Of a stretch of DNA of 64,000 nucleotides, positions 1 through 8,250 are shown one piece after another; position 1 is the stretch's first letter; the number at the start of each line of letters is the position of its first letter. A program made the position numbers and the translations under genes. This stretch comes from Marivivens geojensis (lineage in GTDB: Bacteria; Pseudomonadota; Alphaproteobacteria; Rhodobacterales; Rhodobacteraceae), in NCBI RefSeq assembly GCF_023540835.1, contig NZ_JALKCU010000005.1, positions 1 to 64,000 on the forward strand, read 5' to 3'. Below the pieces are notes generated by a model that was not told the origin of the DNA, searched no databases, and worked only from the letters and a program-made list of their open reading frames with translations.

Positions 1-34
1 ACTAACGCACCAGTGACTCAATAGTCACAATCGG

Positions 35-112
<78 letters not shown>

Positions 113-121
113 AAAAAATTC

Positions 122-850
122 AATTATATCAAAGTCTTAGTTCTCACTTGGGCGGTTCTTGCGTTTCGATCGCATGAAGCATTGTCGCGTTCGTTGCCAC
201 GTTTGAGCATAGCTAGGGTCTGGTCGTAGTCATAACAATGGATGTGATTATGCTCCCATGCCATTGGGCCTAAATGTGTGCAGGGTCAGTGATAGGTACC
301 GTCCAATTGAGACCATCCCCCCCCGTACCTCGAAAGGCCGGTTCTAAAGACCCCACCGGAGGGGTACCCCCCTATTTACCTAGATGGGACCCGAAATGCC
401 TACACAAACTATTCCAGACGAACGATGCGCACACGGCCGCCTTCATAACTGGTGACGTTCTCATAAGCACTGGCGGCAGTACAGGATCAAGCATGCACCC
501 TTCATCCAACTCTTAAGTTCGCGCAGTTCTTTGAGTTAAGCCTCGCGCTTGGCGTGGTTATCGTAATCTCTGCAAAGAGTGGCGGCCCTGCGGGGGTTCT
601 TATTGACCATACCTAATTTTTAGTTGGATCATTCTCACTCTACCACGTCCGTTAGTGCTTAGGTGGCTAACGGCCCATTGCCGACCCTGGGATCGAGTGA
701 CACCGCCGCGGCGCAGCTTCACCATACCAGCCATTCGCTCTTGGCGCGGCCAATTGGGGACGGAAGGCGCGGCGCAGGCCAGCTTGAAGTTCACTACGAA
801 TGCTCGGTGCGATCACCCACCATGATCTTCCACCCGAGTTTATCGTGCGC
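122..850. other. Stretch without a recognisable gene
   Basis: No open frame here has a plausible start, codon pattern or recognisable domain. The short frames on both strands overlap each other and look like chance. The region begins directly after the attachment repeat and leads into a decayed transporter-gene fragment, so it is probably eroded DNA at the left edge of the element. Confidence 0.5.
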
Positions 851-1090
851 TCAAACGAGTCCGACTTCCTCGGGGGCAACTGCTACGGACTTCATGATCG
901 CATGCACCTCAAGGCCGCGTCTCAGCTCCAACGCCTCGGCCTTGCGCGCCTCATCGAGTGCCGCGAGTGGTTCGTCGGCGAGGATCAGGTGCGGACCCCT
1001 TTTTTGGAGTTTGGTGCCCCGTATCGGTCGAGATGCGGTAGCCTTGGACCGGAAGATCGCACGCCCGGCAATCGGATCATCACTCGTTAG
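851..1090 (-). pseudogene. Remnant of a ModC-like ABC transporter ATPase
   Basis: Read leftward, the frame contains a run matching the Walker B and D-loop of molybdate-type ABC ATPases (LILADEPLAALDEARKAEAL, about 926-990), preceded by a GRAIFRSK-like stretch resembling the GRALL segment that normally comes just before Walker B. No Walker A, signature motif or H-loop can be followed in the same frame, and the sequence between the recognisable pieces does not align. I read it as a short, frameshifted relic of a modC-type gene. No other mod gene is next to it. Identification rests on one motif. Confidence 0.45.
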
Positions 1091-1195
1091 CCTACGGCCA
1101 AAGCCCTCGAACTCATGCGCACAGGATGGTCCCGGATGCGGTTGATCCATGTCAACGACAGTGCGGCACCTGCCGATTAACCCAAATGAAACAAA

Positions 1196-1214
1196 AGGGG
1201 GCGGCTTCGCCCCC
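1196..1214 (-). terminator. GC-rich hairpin followed by T-run on the minus strand
   Basis: GGGGGCG at 1197-1203 pairs with CGCCCCC at 1208-1214 around a GCTT loop. On the minus strand the stem is followed by TTTTGTTT, as in an intrinsic terminator for leftward transcription. On the plus strand no T-run follows. No leftward gene survives to its right, so it may be a leftover. Confidence 0.35.
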
Positions 1215-1241
1215 CCCCTCTGATGGCAAAGGAACCGAACC

Positions 1242-1733
1242 ATGATTGATAAAACCGGATATTCCGCCACACAGATCGGCCTGCACTGGATCGTGGCCTT
1301 GCTTGTGGCCGGACAATACATCTTCAAGGACAGTATCGCATCGGCGTGGGACGCCTATACGCGAGGGCAGGAAGTCGCCTTTTCGCCGCTGATCCTCGCC
1401 CATGTGGCGGGGGGTATCCTGATCCTCGCCTTTGTCCTCTGGCGGCTGGTGCTGAGGCTGACCCGCGGCGTTCCGCCCGCGCCGGAAAACGAGCCTACGC
1501 CGCTCAAGACGCTGAGCCATGTCGCGCATTGGGGCTTTTACGCGATCCTCGCTGCCATGTCCGTCAGTGGCGGGTTGATGTGGTTCGGCGACGTGCAGGC
1601 CGCGGCCCAAGCCCATAACGTGCTCAAAGTCATGCTGCTGGCGCTGATTGTGTTGCATGTGGTGGCGATCCCGTTCCACAAGCTCGTCCTCAAGAACAAC
1701 GTGATGCAGCGGATGATCCGGCCCGCGCGCTGA
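1242..1733 (+). CDS. Cytochrome b561-like membrane protein
   Basis: A 163-residue protein with about four hydrophobic segments (around residues 13-30, 48-68, 90-110 and 127-145) and histidines placed in them, as in the cytochrome b561 family that carries two b-type haems and passes electrons across the inner membrane. Visible candidates are the His of LHWI (about 14), of LAHV (about 52), of HWGF (about 94) and of LHVV. AAGGAA lies just upstream of the ATG. It is followed 60 bp later by an ABC exporter operon on the same strand and could be co-transcribed with it. GC content is clearly higher than in the later cargo. Haem content and partner are inferred. Confidence 0.8.
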   Translation: MIDKTGYSATQIGLHWIVALLVAGQYIFKDSIASAWDAYTRGQEVAFSPLILAHVAGGILILAFVLWRLVLRLTRGVPPAPENEPTPLKTLSHVAHWGFYAILAAMSVSGGLMWFGDVQAAAQAHNVLKVMLLALIVLHVVAIPFHKLVLKNNVMQRMIRPAR

Positions 1734-1793
1734 GACGACCAGTAAGGGGCGGCGCTGCCTCCCCCTCACACTACCACGAACAGGAAGACGGGC

Positions 1794-3011
1794 ATGACCC
1801 AGACCGACCACCCCGACCTGCCCCTCGACCTGCACCGCCCCGAGGCCCCCAAGCCCCGGCGCAGGCTCTTTCGCAAACGCTACCTCCTGATCCTGCTGGT
1901 GCCCCTGTTCATGTTCTCGGGGGCGGTGATCGGCATGTACTACCAGCCACCGGGGCTGCAGAATTTCTACGCGCTGACCGGGCTGCAACCGGGGGACGGG
2001 GCCGAGAACCCCATTGCGCTGCCGCCCGAGATCGACGTTCCCGAGGAAATCGTGGAAACCCTTCTGCCATCGGACGTTCTGGGGCTTGCCCGGATCATGC
2101 CGCAGGGCGATGTGGCCATCGTGGCGGCCCCTTATGGCGCGGGCGATGCGCGTGTGGCCGAGATCCTTGTGGCCATCGGGGACAATGTGGCGCGCGGTGC
2201 TGTGCTGGCGCGCCTCGACAATGCTCAGGCGCTGGAAGGCGCCGTCCTGCAGGCCGAGGCCAATCTTGCCGTGCGGCAGGCGACCCTGATGCAGACCCGC
2301 GCCGCCATCGAGGCCAGCCGCGCTGAGGCCCAGGCAAGCCTCGATCAGGCCCGCGCCAGTGCTTCCGAGGCCGCCGCCAGCCTCGAGCGGACCGCGGCGC
2401 TGACGGAGCGGGGCATCGCCACGACCGCGACGCTCGAGACCGCGCAATCCCGCGCTGCAGAGGCGGCGCAGGCCGTGGCCCGTACCGAGGCGACGCTTGC
2501 CCGCTTCGCGGCACTGGCCATCGACGATCAGCCCGATGTCGTGGTGGCCGCGCGCAACGTCACCGCAGCCGAGGCGGAACTAGACCGTGCCCGGATGGAT
2601 CTGGGCCGGGCCGAAGTGCGCGCGCCGATCGACGGCACGATCCTCGACATTCATGCCACCCCCGGCCAGCGCCCCCCGAACGAGGGGATCATGGAAATGG
2701 GCGCGACCGGCCAGATGATGGCCGAGGTCGAGATCTGGCAGGACCGCATCGCCCATGTCGCGCCCGGCCAGCCGGTCGAGATCGTGGCCGATGCGCTGGG
2801 TCGGTCGCTGTCCGGGACGGTCGAAAGCATCGGACTGACGGTCGGTCGGCAGGGGCTGATTTCCGACGATGCGGCAGCGAATTCGGATGCCCGCGTGATC
2901 CGGGTTCTGGTCGCGCTCGATGCCGCATCCTCGGAAGTTGCCGCGCGCTACACCAATCTGGAGGCGGTGGCGCGGATCGACACGGGCGCCGCCGCACGGG
3001 TCGGGCAATGA
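1794..3011 (+). CDS. Membrane fusion protein of a DevBCA-type ABC exporter
   Basis: A 405-residue HlyD/DevB-family adaptor. It has one N-terminal membrane segment (about 25-47, LLILLVPLFMFSGAVIGMY), a lipoyl-like half (VAIGDNVARGAVLARLD), a long Ala-rich coiled-coil hairpin (about 150-245), the second lipoyl half (VRAPIDGTILDI) and a C-terminal beta-barrel region. Such adaptors link an inner-membrane ABC transporter to an outer-membrane tunnel. AGGAAG precedes the ATG. The stop overlaps the next start by 4 nt (ATGA), so translation is coupled to the permease gene. No TolC-like gene is nearby. The exported compound is unknown; in cyanobacteria the homologous system exports glycolipid. Confidence 0.85.
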   Translation: MTQTDHPDLPLDLHRPEAPKPRRRLFRKRYLLILLVPLFMFSGAVIGMYYQPPGLQNFYALTGLQPGDGAENPIALPPEIDVPEEIVETLLPSDVLGLARIMPQGDVAIVAAPYGAGDARVAEILVAIGDNVARGAVLARLDNAQALEGAVLQAEANLAVRQATLMQTRAAIEASRAEAQASLDQARASASEAAASLERTAALTERGIATTATLETAQSRAAEAAQAVARTEATLARFAALAIDDQPDVVVAARNVTAAEAELDRARMDLGRAEVRAPIDGTILDIHATPGQRPPNEGIMEMGATGQMMAEVEIWQDRIAHVAPGQPVEIVADALGRSLSGTVESIGLTVGRQGLISDDAAANSDARVIRVLVALDAASSEVAARYTNLEAVARIDTGAAARVGQ

Positions 3012-4180
3012 CGCGGCTCTTGCAACGCCTGATGGGGCGGCTGCCCATCGGCTGGCTGCAACTGACCCACAAACGGGGCCGTTTCGCCGCCGCGCTGGCC
3101 GGTGTGGCCTTCGCGAATGTTCTGGTCTTCGTGCAGCTCGGGCTGATGAACTCCTTGGCGGCTGCGACGCTGAAACCCTACGAGTTCTTTCAGGCAGATA
3201 TCATGATCTCGGCCTCGGACGCGAACGCGCTGGCCGAGGGGGGCAATGTCGCACGGCAATGGCTGTTGCAGGCGTTGGCCGATCCCGATGTGGTCGAGGG
3301 CATGGGCCTTTTCGTGGGCAATGTGCCCTGGGATCGGGGCGGCAACAGCATCTCGTTCACCACATTCGGCATCGACCCGAGCCAGCCCGGCTTTGTCGCG
3401 CAAGGCGTCAGTGACGGCCTGCATCTTCTGGAAGTGCAGGACGCCGTGATCCTTGACCGGCTGGCGCGTGGATTGCCGGTGGAGGAAGCTGCGGGCATCC
3501 GCCCCCAGACGCCGCTACGCTTCGAGGCGCAGGATCGAACGCTTTCGGCCATGGGCACCTTCGTGGGTGGGGGCGGGTTCGGGGGCGACGGCTTCATGCT
3601 GACGTCGGACCAGACGTTTCTGTCGCTCTTTCCCTCGCGCAGTTCCGCCGCGCCTGACCACATCCTGTTGCGCCTGCGGCCCGGGGCCGAAGTGGCGGCG
3701 ACGGTCACGAGATTGCGTGCGCTGATCTCGGACCAATCCCTGCGCATCCGCAGCTACGAGGACGCCGCCCTGGAAGACCTGACCTATCAGCAGACGCAGC
3801 GCCCGACCGGCGTGATTTTCGGCTTTGGCGTCTTGATCGGGGTGCTGGTGGGTCTGGTGATCGTCTATCAGGTCCTGTCGGCGGATGTGGCCGATCACCT
3901 GCGCGAATATGCGACCTTCAAGGCGATGGGCTACGGCCCGCGCTTCTTCCTCGGCATCGTGCTCGAGGAGGCGCTGGTGCTGGGGCTCTTCGGCTTCGTG
4001 CCGGGGGTCTTGATCGGCGCGGGCATCCTGGCGCTGATGGGGGCTGTCACGACGCTGCCGTTGGGCATGACGCCTGACATGGCCGTGACGGTGTTCGTGG
4101 GGACGGTGGTCTTTTCGGCGCTGTCCGGGGTCATCGCCACGCGGCGTCTGGCGGCGGCAGATCCCGCCGATCTGTTCTGA
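3008..4180 (+). CDS. DevC-type ABC exporter permease (FtsX-like)
   Basis: A 390-residue permease with an N-terminal membrane helix (about 28-48), a large periplasmic domain (about 60-265) and three C-terminal helices (about 270-295, 320-345, 355-375). This is the layout of the MacB/FtsX-like DevC family. The N-terminal part with the conserved-looking LQLTHKRGRFAAALAGVAFA stretch is typical of DevC. It is the middle gene of adaptor-permease-ATPase and overlaps the adaptor by 4 nt. The family uses ATP hydrolysis in the cytoplasm to drive mechanical export of periplasmic or membrane lipids, peptides or drugs; which of these applies here is not visible. Confidence 0.84.
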   Translation: MTRLLQRLMGRLPIGWLQLTHKRGRFAAALAGVAFANVLVFVQLGLMNSLAAATLKPYEFFQADIMISASDANALAEGGNVARQWLLQALADPDVVEGMGLFVGNVPWDRGGNSISFTTFGIDPSQPGFVAQGVSDGLHLLEVQDAVILDRLARGLPVEEAAGIRPQTPLRFEAQDRTLSAMGTFVGGGGFGGDGFMLTSDQTFLSLFPSRSSAAPDHILLRLRPGAEVAATVTRLRALISDQSLRIRSYEDAALEDLTYQQTQRPTGVIFGFGVLIGVLVGLVIVYQVLSADVADHLREYATFKAMGYGPRFFLGIVLEEALVLGLFGFVPGVLIGAGILALMGAVTTLPLGMTPDMAVTVFVGTVVFSALSGVIATRRLAAADPADLF

Positions 4181-4190
4181 GGGGGCGGGG

Positions 4191-4892
4191 ATGACGGAGG
4201 ACAGCATCGTCGAGGTGCGCGGCCTGAACCATTGGTTCGGCACGGGCGACGCCAGAAAACAGGCGATGTTCGACATCGACCTGACCCTGGAGCGGGGCAG
4301 CTTCACCGTGTTGATGGGGCCGTCAGGGTCGGGCAAAACGACGCTTCTGACGCTTGTCGGCTGCCTGCGCGCGGTGCAGGAAGGGTCCGTCCGGCTGCTG
4401 GGGCACGAATTGCACGGCGCCGGGGCGGCAGAACTGACAAGCTTGCGCCAAAGGCTGGGCTTCATCTTTCAGGCGCATAACCTGCATGAAAGCCTGACAG
4501 CGTCGCAAAACGTCATCATGGGCGTGCAGGTGCGCCCGGGCGTGCCTGATGCGCTGGCCGAGGCTGCCGCGGCCCGTGCGCTTGACCTTGTCGGCCTTTC
4601 GGACCGGATGGACTATCTGCCCGCCAACCTGTCGGGGGGGCAGAAGCAACGTGTGGCCGTCGCCCGCGCGCTGGTCGGAAATCCGGCGCTGGTGCTGGCC
4701 GATGAGCCCACCGCCGCGCTCGACAAGGACAGCGCGGCCGAAGTGGTCGACCTCCTGAAACGGATGGGGGCCACGCGCGGCACCACCACGCTTCTTGTCA
4801 CCCATGACAACCGCATCCTGGATCGCGCCGATCGAATCCTGACGCTGGAGGACGGGCGTATCGTCAAGCGCGAGGGAGCGCAGGGTCGATAG
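4191..4892 (+). CDS. DevA-type ABC exporter ATP-binding protein
   Basis: A 233-residue ABC ATPase with Walker A GPSGSGKTT (about 43-51), the Q-loop FQAHNL, signature LSGGQKQR, Walker B LVLADEPTAALD and the switch histidine in LVTHD. It belongs to the MacB/LolD/DevA branch, which pairs with FtsX-like permeases, and it follows the DevC-like permease by 10 nt with GGGGCGGGG in front of its ATG. It should power the exporter formed with the two preceding genes. The set has the same high-GC codon use throughout, which differs from the genes after 5300. Confidence 0.88.
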   Translation: MTEDSIVEVRGLNHWFGTGDARKQAMFDIDLTLERGSFTVLMGPSGSGKTTLLTLVGCLRAVQEGSVRLLGHELHGAGAAELTSLRQRLGFIFQAHNLHESLTASQNVIMGVQVRPGVPDALAEAAAARALDLVGLSDRMDYLPANLSGGQKQRVAVARALVGNPALVLADEPTAALDKDSAAEVVDLLKRMGATRGTTTLLVTHDNRILDRADRILTLEDGRIVKREGAQGR

Positions 4893-5363
4893 TCCCACCG
4901 AGGGCAGGAACCTACGGTGCGAAGCTCATGTCGCGGAAACATTCAACAGAGGTGTCCCCGTTTCACCGCCATCAGTTTCATCCGCGATTGCCCGTCAAGA
5001 GACCTGAGGGTGAGAGCAAATGAGGCGAATAGACTGAGCGAAGACGGGTTGACGCGGGTGTTGGGCGGCTGGCGGCCCATTGAGGTCATTCAGCACATGC
5101 GCGGCGAAGTTCCACTTTCCTTCTTCGGCCCAATGCTGCCGTGAAGCCCATGGCCGACCGCCGCGGAGCAGCTTCCCCCAGTGCAGTCATTTGAGGCCTG
5201 GTGCGGTACGACTTTGCACATGGGAGTAAATTCCCGTTCCAAAATAGCCGTTCAGGACCATCCTCGAGATTTGCAGGGACGACCAGTTGTCCCAATAACG
5301 TGATCAGCGCCACGTCCCATTGACCTGGGTCGACAATCAGGGTCATAGTTGGTGGCCTGATAA
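4893..5363. other. Intergenic stretch, no confident gene
   Basis: Short frames exist on both strands but none has a domain, a good ribosome site or steady codon use. The segment around 5090-5200 looks like an eroded insertion-type or repetitive sequence, but I cannot place it in a family. It marks the change from the high-GC exporter block to the lower-GC metal/redox block. Confidence 0.4.
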
Positions 5364-5690
5364 TTGGAACTCGTTTTGCGAATTATCTTTGCCATTTTCT
5401 TGCTGTTCACCTCGGCCGCGCTCGTTTTGCCGAGCTTGGGTCAGGCGTATACTGGGCATGATATGGCAATTAATGATTGTGATGGATGTCTTAACAATTC
5501 GCACGGCATGGGTGATGGGGCGGAGCATGGGATGGCCTGTATGACGGGCCACTGTTGTTTGTTCAGCGTGCTTATTCCCAGTGTGGAAAGTTGGTCGGCG
5601 GAACCGATAGCGCAGGCTCATCCGGTGCAGCTGGGACGCACTTGGCAGAGCCTTCGTCCGCAATCAGATCTTCCACCTCCACGCGTGTGA
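5364..5690 (+). CDS. Small secreted or anchored Cys/His/Met-rich protein
   Basis: A 108-residue frame opening with a hydrophobic signal or anchor (about residues 3-22). The mature part is rich in metal-binding residues: GHDM, CDGC, HGMGDGAEHGMAC and GHCC, all within about 45 residues. I do not recognise a family with certainty; it resembles the small periplasmic proteins with metal-ligand clusters found in copper and nickel regions. The start is a TTG, with GGTGG upstream, and a nearby TTG at 5376 is also possible. A cytochrome c gene follows 80 bp later. A role in binding a transition metal is inferred from composition only. Confidence 0.55.
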   Translation: MELVLRIIFAIFLLFTSAALVLPSLGQAYTGHDMAINDCDGCLNNSHGMGDGAEHGMACMTGHCCLFSVLIPSVESWSAEPIAQAHPVQLGRTWQSLRPQSDLPPPRV

Positions 5691-5770
5691 TTAACTAAAA
5701 TTAGATGGAACCATTCCGGTTCCAAGGCTTTTCAACCCTGCATAATGGCAGGGCTATTCAGGACATGATC

Positions 5771-6208
5771 ATGAAAAAACTACTCGTTGTGGGAGCTGCC
5801 ATCGCAGCCCTTTGTGTCGCTGCGTATGTGGCAATCCCCGAAACACCAGTCCCCTCGACGTCTGAAAAGACACTCCCTCCCGAAGGTGCTCCGCTCGCCA
5901 GTATTGTGGTGCCCGATCAATTGTCAGCACAGGCGCAGCTCGGGAAAACGGCCTATGACGCTGTTTGTGCCACCTGTCACGGCAGCAATGCGACGGGCAA
6001 GATGGGCTTTGGGCCGCCGTTGATCCACCCCATTTATGAACCCAATCACCACGGCGATATGGCGTTTATGATGGCGGTTCAGAACGGAGTGCAAGCGCAC
6101 CATTGGCCCTTTGGGAACATGCCACCGCAAGCGGGCGTGACGAACAGCGATGTGAATACAATCGTCGCCTATGTCCGTGAATTGCAGCGCGCTAACGGTA
6201 TCAACTGA
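5771..6208 (+). CDS. Class I c-type cytochrome, periplasmic
   Basis: A 145-residue protein with an N-terminal signal or membrane anchor (about 3-22), a haem c site CATCH (about 70), and a likely axial Met in FGNMPPQ. It fits single-haem electron carriers of the kind that serve copper- or sulfur-linked oxidation. AGGA at 5760-5763 is placed correctly for the ATG at 5771; an in-frame ATG at 5765 is too close to it and further upstream starts lack a site. It sits between the Cys/His-rich small protein and the metal exporter unit. The Met- and His-rich stretch HPIYEPNHHGDMAFMM may also bind metal. Confidence 0.85.
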   Translation: MKKLLVVGAAIAALCVAAYVAIPETPVPSTSEKTLPPEGAPLASIVVPDQLSAQAQLGKTAYDAVCATCHGSNATGKMGFGPPLIHPIYEPNHHGDMAFMMAVQNGVQAHHWPFGNMPPQAGVTNSDVNTIVAYVRELQRANGIN

Positions 6209-6258
6209 GGACGAAAATGATCTGCCAGAGCGTTTGACCTTCAAGTGCTCTGGTGGCC

Positions 6259-7566
6259 CTACGCTCCACGCGGCCAATGGCGATGAAGGTCGTCGATGAT
6301 CAAGGGGTGAGAATGGATTTTGCCGTGATCCCGAAGATGCGGGTGATCCGGTGGCAAGTCGCTGTGGTCGTGCTCGATGATTTGCGGGTCATCTGCGGGC
6401 CAAAGGATCATCGCGCTGATGAGGCCGAAGGCAGCGAAAGCACCCATGAGTATGAATGTGACGTCCAGGCCAAAACCTGCACCGAACCGTCCGGCGAGCG
6501 GATAGGTGATCAGCCAGCAAGCATGGCTCAATGCAAATTGCGCGGCAAAGATTGCGGGGCGGTCCTCGGTTTGAGCACTTTTGCGGAGCAACCGACCAGA
6601 TGGCGTTTGGGTCAGGCTGTATCCAAAGCCAAGCAACAGCCAGACACCGATCAGCATCGGTAGCGATGTCACCCAATAGCCAAGGGGTGTTCCGAACGTC
6701 AGGAGAACAGCGCCGATTAGCATAGGTGGACGATCCTCTATTTTGTCGAGGACGCGCGGCAGAAGAAGGGCAGCGATCATTGATCCGCCCCCAAAGGCTG
6801 CTAGCGCAAGGGCCACTTCTGGTTCGCCAAGGCCGAAACGGCTTTTGACGATGACGATCGTGTTCACGATTACCATCGCGCCGGCGGCAGCGACCGTGAG
6901 GTTCAAAGCCAGCAGTCCTCGAAGGCGTGGAGTGGCAAGATAAATACGAATGCCTCTGGTCGTTCTATCCCAAATTCCGCGCCGCGTGCCGGCCTTTGCC
7001 GAAGGCAACGTCACAGTCAGGACCAGAAATGCAGAAACCGCAAATCCGATCACTGTTCCGCCGAATAGGACAGGAAAGCTGACGATGGTGAGGAGAGCAG
7101 CAGCCAACATGGGCGACAAGAGGCTCTCTAGATCATAGGCCAATCGAGAGAGAGACAGCGCACGCGTATACTCAGCCTCATCTGGGAGAACATCGGGAAT
7201 GGTTGCTTGAAAGGTCGGCGTAAAGCCTGCCGATGCGGCCTGAAGGAAGAAGATCAGAATATAGACCTGCCAAACCTCGGTGACGAACGGCAGGAACAGC
7301 GCAATCGCCGCCCTAATCAGATCAAGCGAGACGAGCATTGCACGGCGCGGGACACGATCTGCCAGGGCCGATGCAACAGGGGCCAAGGTTACATAGGCGA
7401 TCATCTTGATCGCAAGCGCCGTACCAAGGACCAACCCAGCATCGTCCCCAGCTAGGTTCCACGCCAATAGCCCTAGTGCGACTGTCGCCAGCCCCGTGCC
7501 GATCAAGGCGATCACTTGAGCCGCGAATAGGTGCCGATAGGTTCGATTGCTAAGTATCGCGAGCAT
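6259..7566 (-). CDS. MFS exporter with His-rich tail (NreB-like, nickel/cobalt efflux)
   Basis: A 435-residue major-facilitator protein with twelve predicted membrane segments and the family's DRxxRR-like loop (ADRVPRRAM, about 68-76) between helices 2 and 3. The last 40 residues are a cytoplasmic tail full of histidine and aspartate (EHDHSDLPPDHPHLRDHGKI and on), the feature that distinguishes NreB-type nickel-resistance exporters. It lies 6 bp downstream of an RcnR-like metal-sensing repressor in one operon. Export of nickel or cobalt is inferred from that pairing; zinc or another ion cannot be excluded. Confidence 0.8.
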   Translation of the reverse strand: MLAILSNRTYRHLFAAQVIALIGTGLATVALGLLAWNLAGDDAGLVLGTALAIKMIAYVTLAPVASALADRVPRRAMLVSLDLIRAAIALFLPFVTEVWQVYILIFFLQAASAGFTPTFQATIPDVLPDEAEYTRALSLSRLAYDLESLLSPMLAAALLTIVSFPVLFGGTVIGFAVSAFLVLTVTLPSAKAGTRRGIWDRTTRGIRIYLATPRLRGLLALNLTVAAAGAMVIVNTIVIVKSRFGLGEPEVALALAAFGGGSMIAALLLPRVLDKIEDRPPMLIGAVLLTFGTPLGYWVTSLPMLIGVWLLLGFGYSLTQTPSGRLLRKSAQTEDRPAIFAAQFALSHACWLITYPLAGRFGAGFGLDVTFILMGAFAAFGLISAMILWPADDPQIIEHDHSDLPPDHPHLRDHGKIHSHPLIIDDLHRHWPRGA

Positions 7567-7572
7567 GTCGAC

Positions 7573-7824
7573 CTACAAAAGTTTTGAAAGGGCGCGCATT
7601 TCTGACAGATCTTGACCATCCGTCAGACAATGATCGATGTGGTCGTAAATCAGGGTGCGTTTTGCAGCGGTCACAGCCCTCTCAACGGCTTGCAACTGCA
7701 CCGCAATATCCGAACAGGACTTACCCTCTTCGATCATCTCAATGACATGACGGAGGTGACCATTCGCCCGCTTAAGGCGTTTGATCAGGGCCGGGTGAGA
7801 GTCGTGTGAATGTGTGTCTGACAT
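7573..7824 (-). CDS. RcnR/CsoR-family nickel/cobalt-responsive repressor
   Basis: An 83-residue all-helical protein of the CsoR/RcnR/FrmR family. The nickel/cobalt ligands known for RcnR are present: an N-terminal His (SDTHSH), the Cys of GKSCSD (about 37), and the HIDHC group (about 62-66, giving two His). Such repressors bind G/C-tract palindromes and release them on metal binding. A near-perfect site lies 11-29 bp upstream of the start. The gene leads the exporter operon, so it should repress itself, the exporter and probably the divergent HupE operon. DmeR of rhizobia is a close analogue in gene arrangement. Confidence 0.88.
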   Translation of the reverse strand: MSDTHSHDSHPALIKRLKRANGHLRHVIEMIEEGKSCSDIAVQLQAVERAVTAAKRTLIYDHIDHCLTDGQDLSEMRALSKLL

Positions 7825-7834
7825 GGGTTGATCC

Positions 7835-7853
7835 TATCCCCCATGGGGGGATA
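7835..7853. promoter_or_regulatory. Operator of the RcnR-like repressor
   Basis: TATCCCCCATGGGGGGATA is a near-perfect palindrome (C5/G6 tracts flanked by TAT/ATA). RcnR-family repressors are known to recognise a G/C tract with AT-rich flanks. It sits between the divergent repressor-exporter and HupE operons, 11 bp from the repressor start and 34 bp from the other, so one bound repressor tetramer could control both. Confidence 0.8.
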
Positions 7854-7886
7854 AAACAATCAGACAAATAGGAGGGTCCTGTTTCT

Positions 7887-8192
7887 GTGAAACGCGTGTT
7901 CGGGTGTCTATTGTTGATCTTTGCACTGCTGGCGACGCCAGTGGGGGTGGTGATGACGCATGGACCTGATGCCGCGATAGATCTGGTCGACCTTGCGGAC
8001 CACGGACATAGCCACGACACAGATCATCCATCAGACCACGATCCTTTTGATCATGAACATCACGCCGAGGCAGCGATGACCTTTCACGACGTCGGGGTGA
8101 TGCAGATCGTGCAGAGCCATGCGACCAATGTCGTCCTCGTCATGCGATCCTCCGTCGTAGATGATTTCCATCGACCTCCGCGCCGCATCTGA
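7887..8192 (+). CDS. Small exported His/Asp-rich protein
   Basis: A 101-residue protein starting at GTG with GGAGGG at 7871-7876. An N-terminal signal peptide (about 1-24, ending near VVMTHG) is followed by a metal-ligand-rich segment: DHGHSHDTDHPSDHDPFDHE, about 38-57. I know no functional name. It is the first gene to the right of the repressor operator and precedes HupE, so a periplasmic nickel or cobalt buffer or scavenger is a reasonable inference. The C-terminal third is not His-rich and may fold separately. Confidence 0.7.
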   Translation: MKRVFGCLLLIFALLATPVGVVMTHGPDAAIDLVDLADHGHSHDTDHPSDHDPFDHEHHAEAAMTFHDVGVMQIVQSHATNVVLVMRSSVVDDFHRPPRRI

Positions 8193-8250
8193 CCGCTCAG
8201 AATTGGCGCAGATAAGGTGCGCCTGACGTAGTCAGACAAAGGACATCACA

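Noticed and set aside
274-516. 80-residue frame after the tRNA
   Set aside because: No ribosome site, Pro/Ser-rich chance composition and no recognisable fold.
1152-2447. 431-residue leftward frame across the cytochrome and exporter genes
   Set aside because: High-GC shadow of well-supported genes on the other strand, with Arg/Gly/His-rich composition and no domain.
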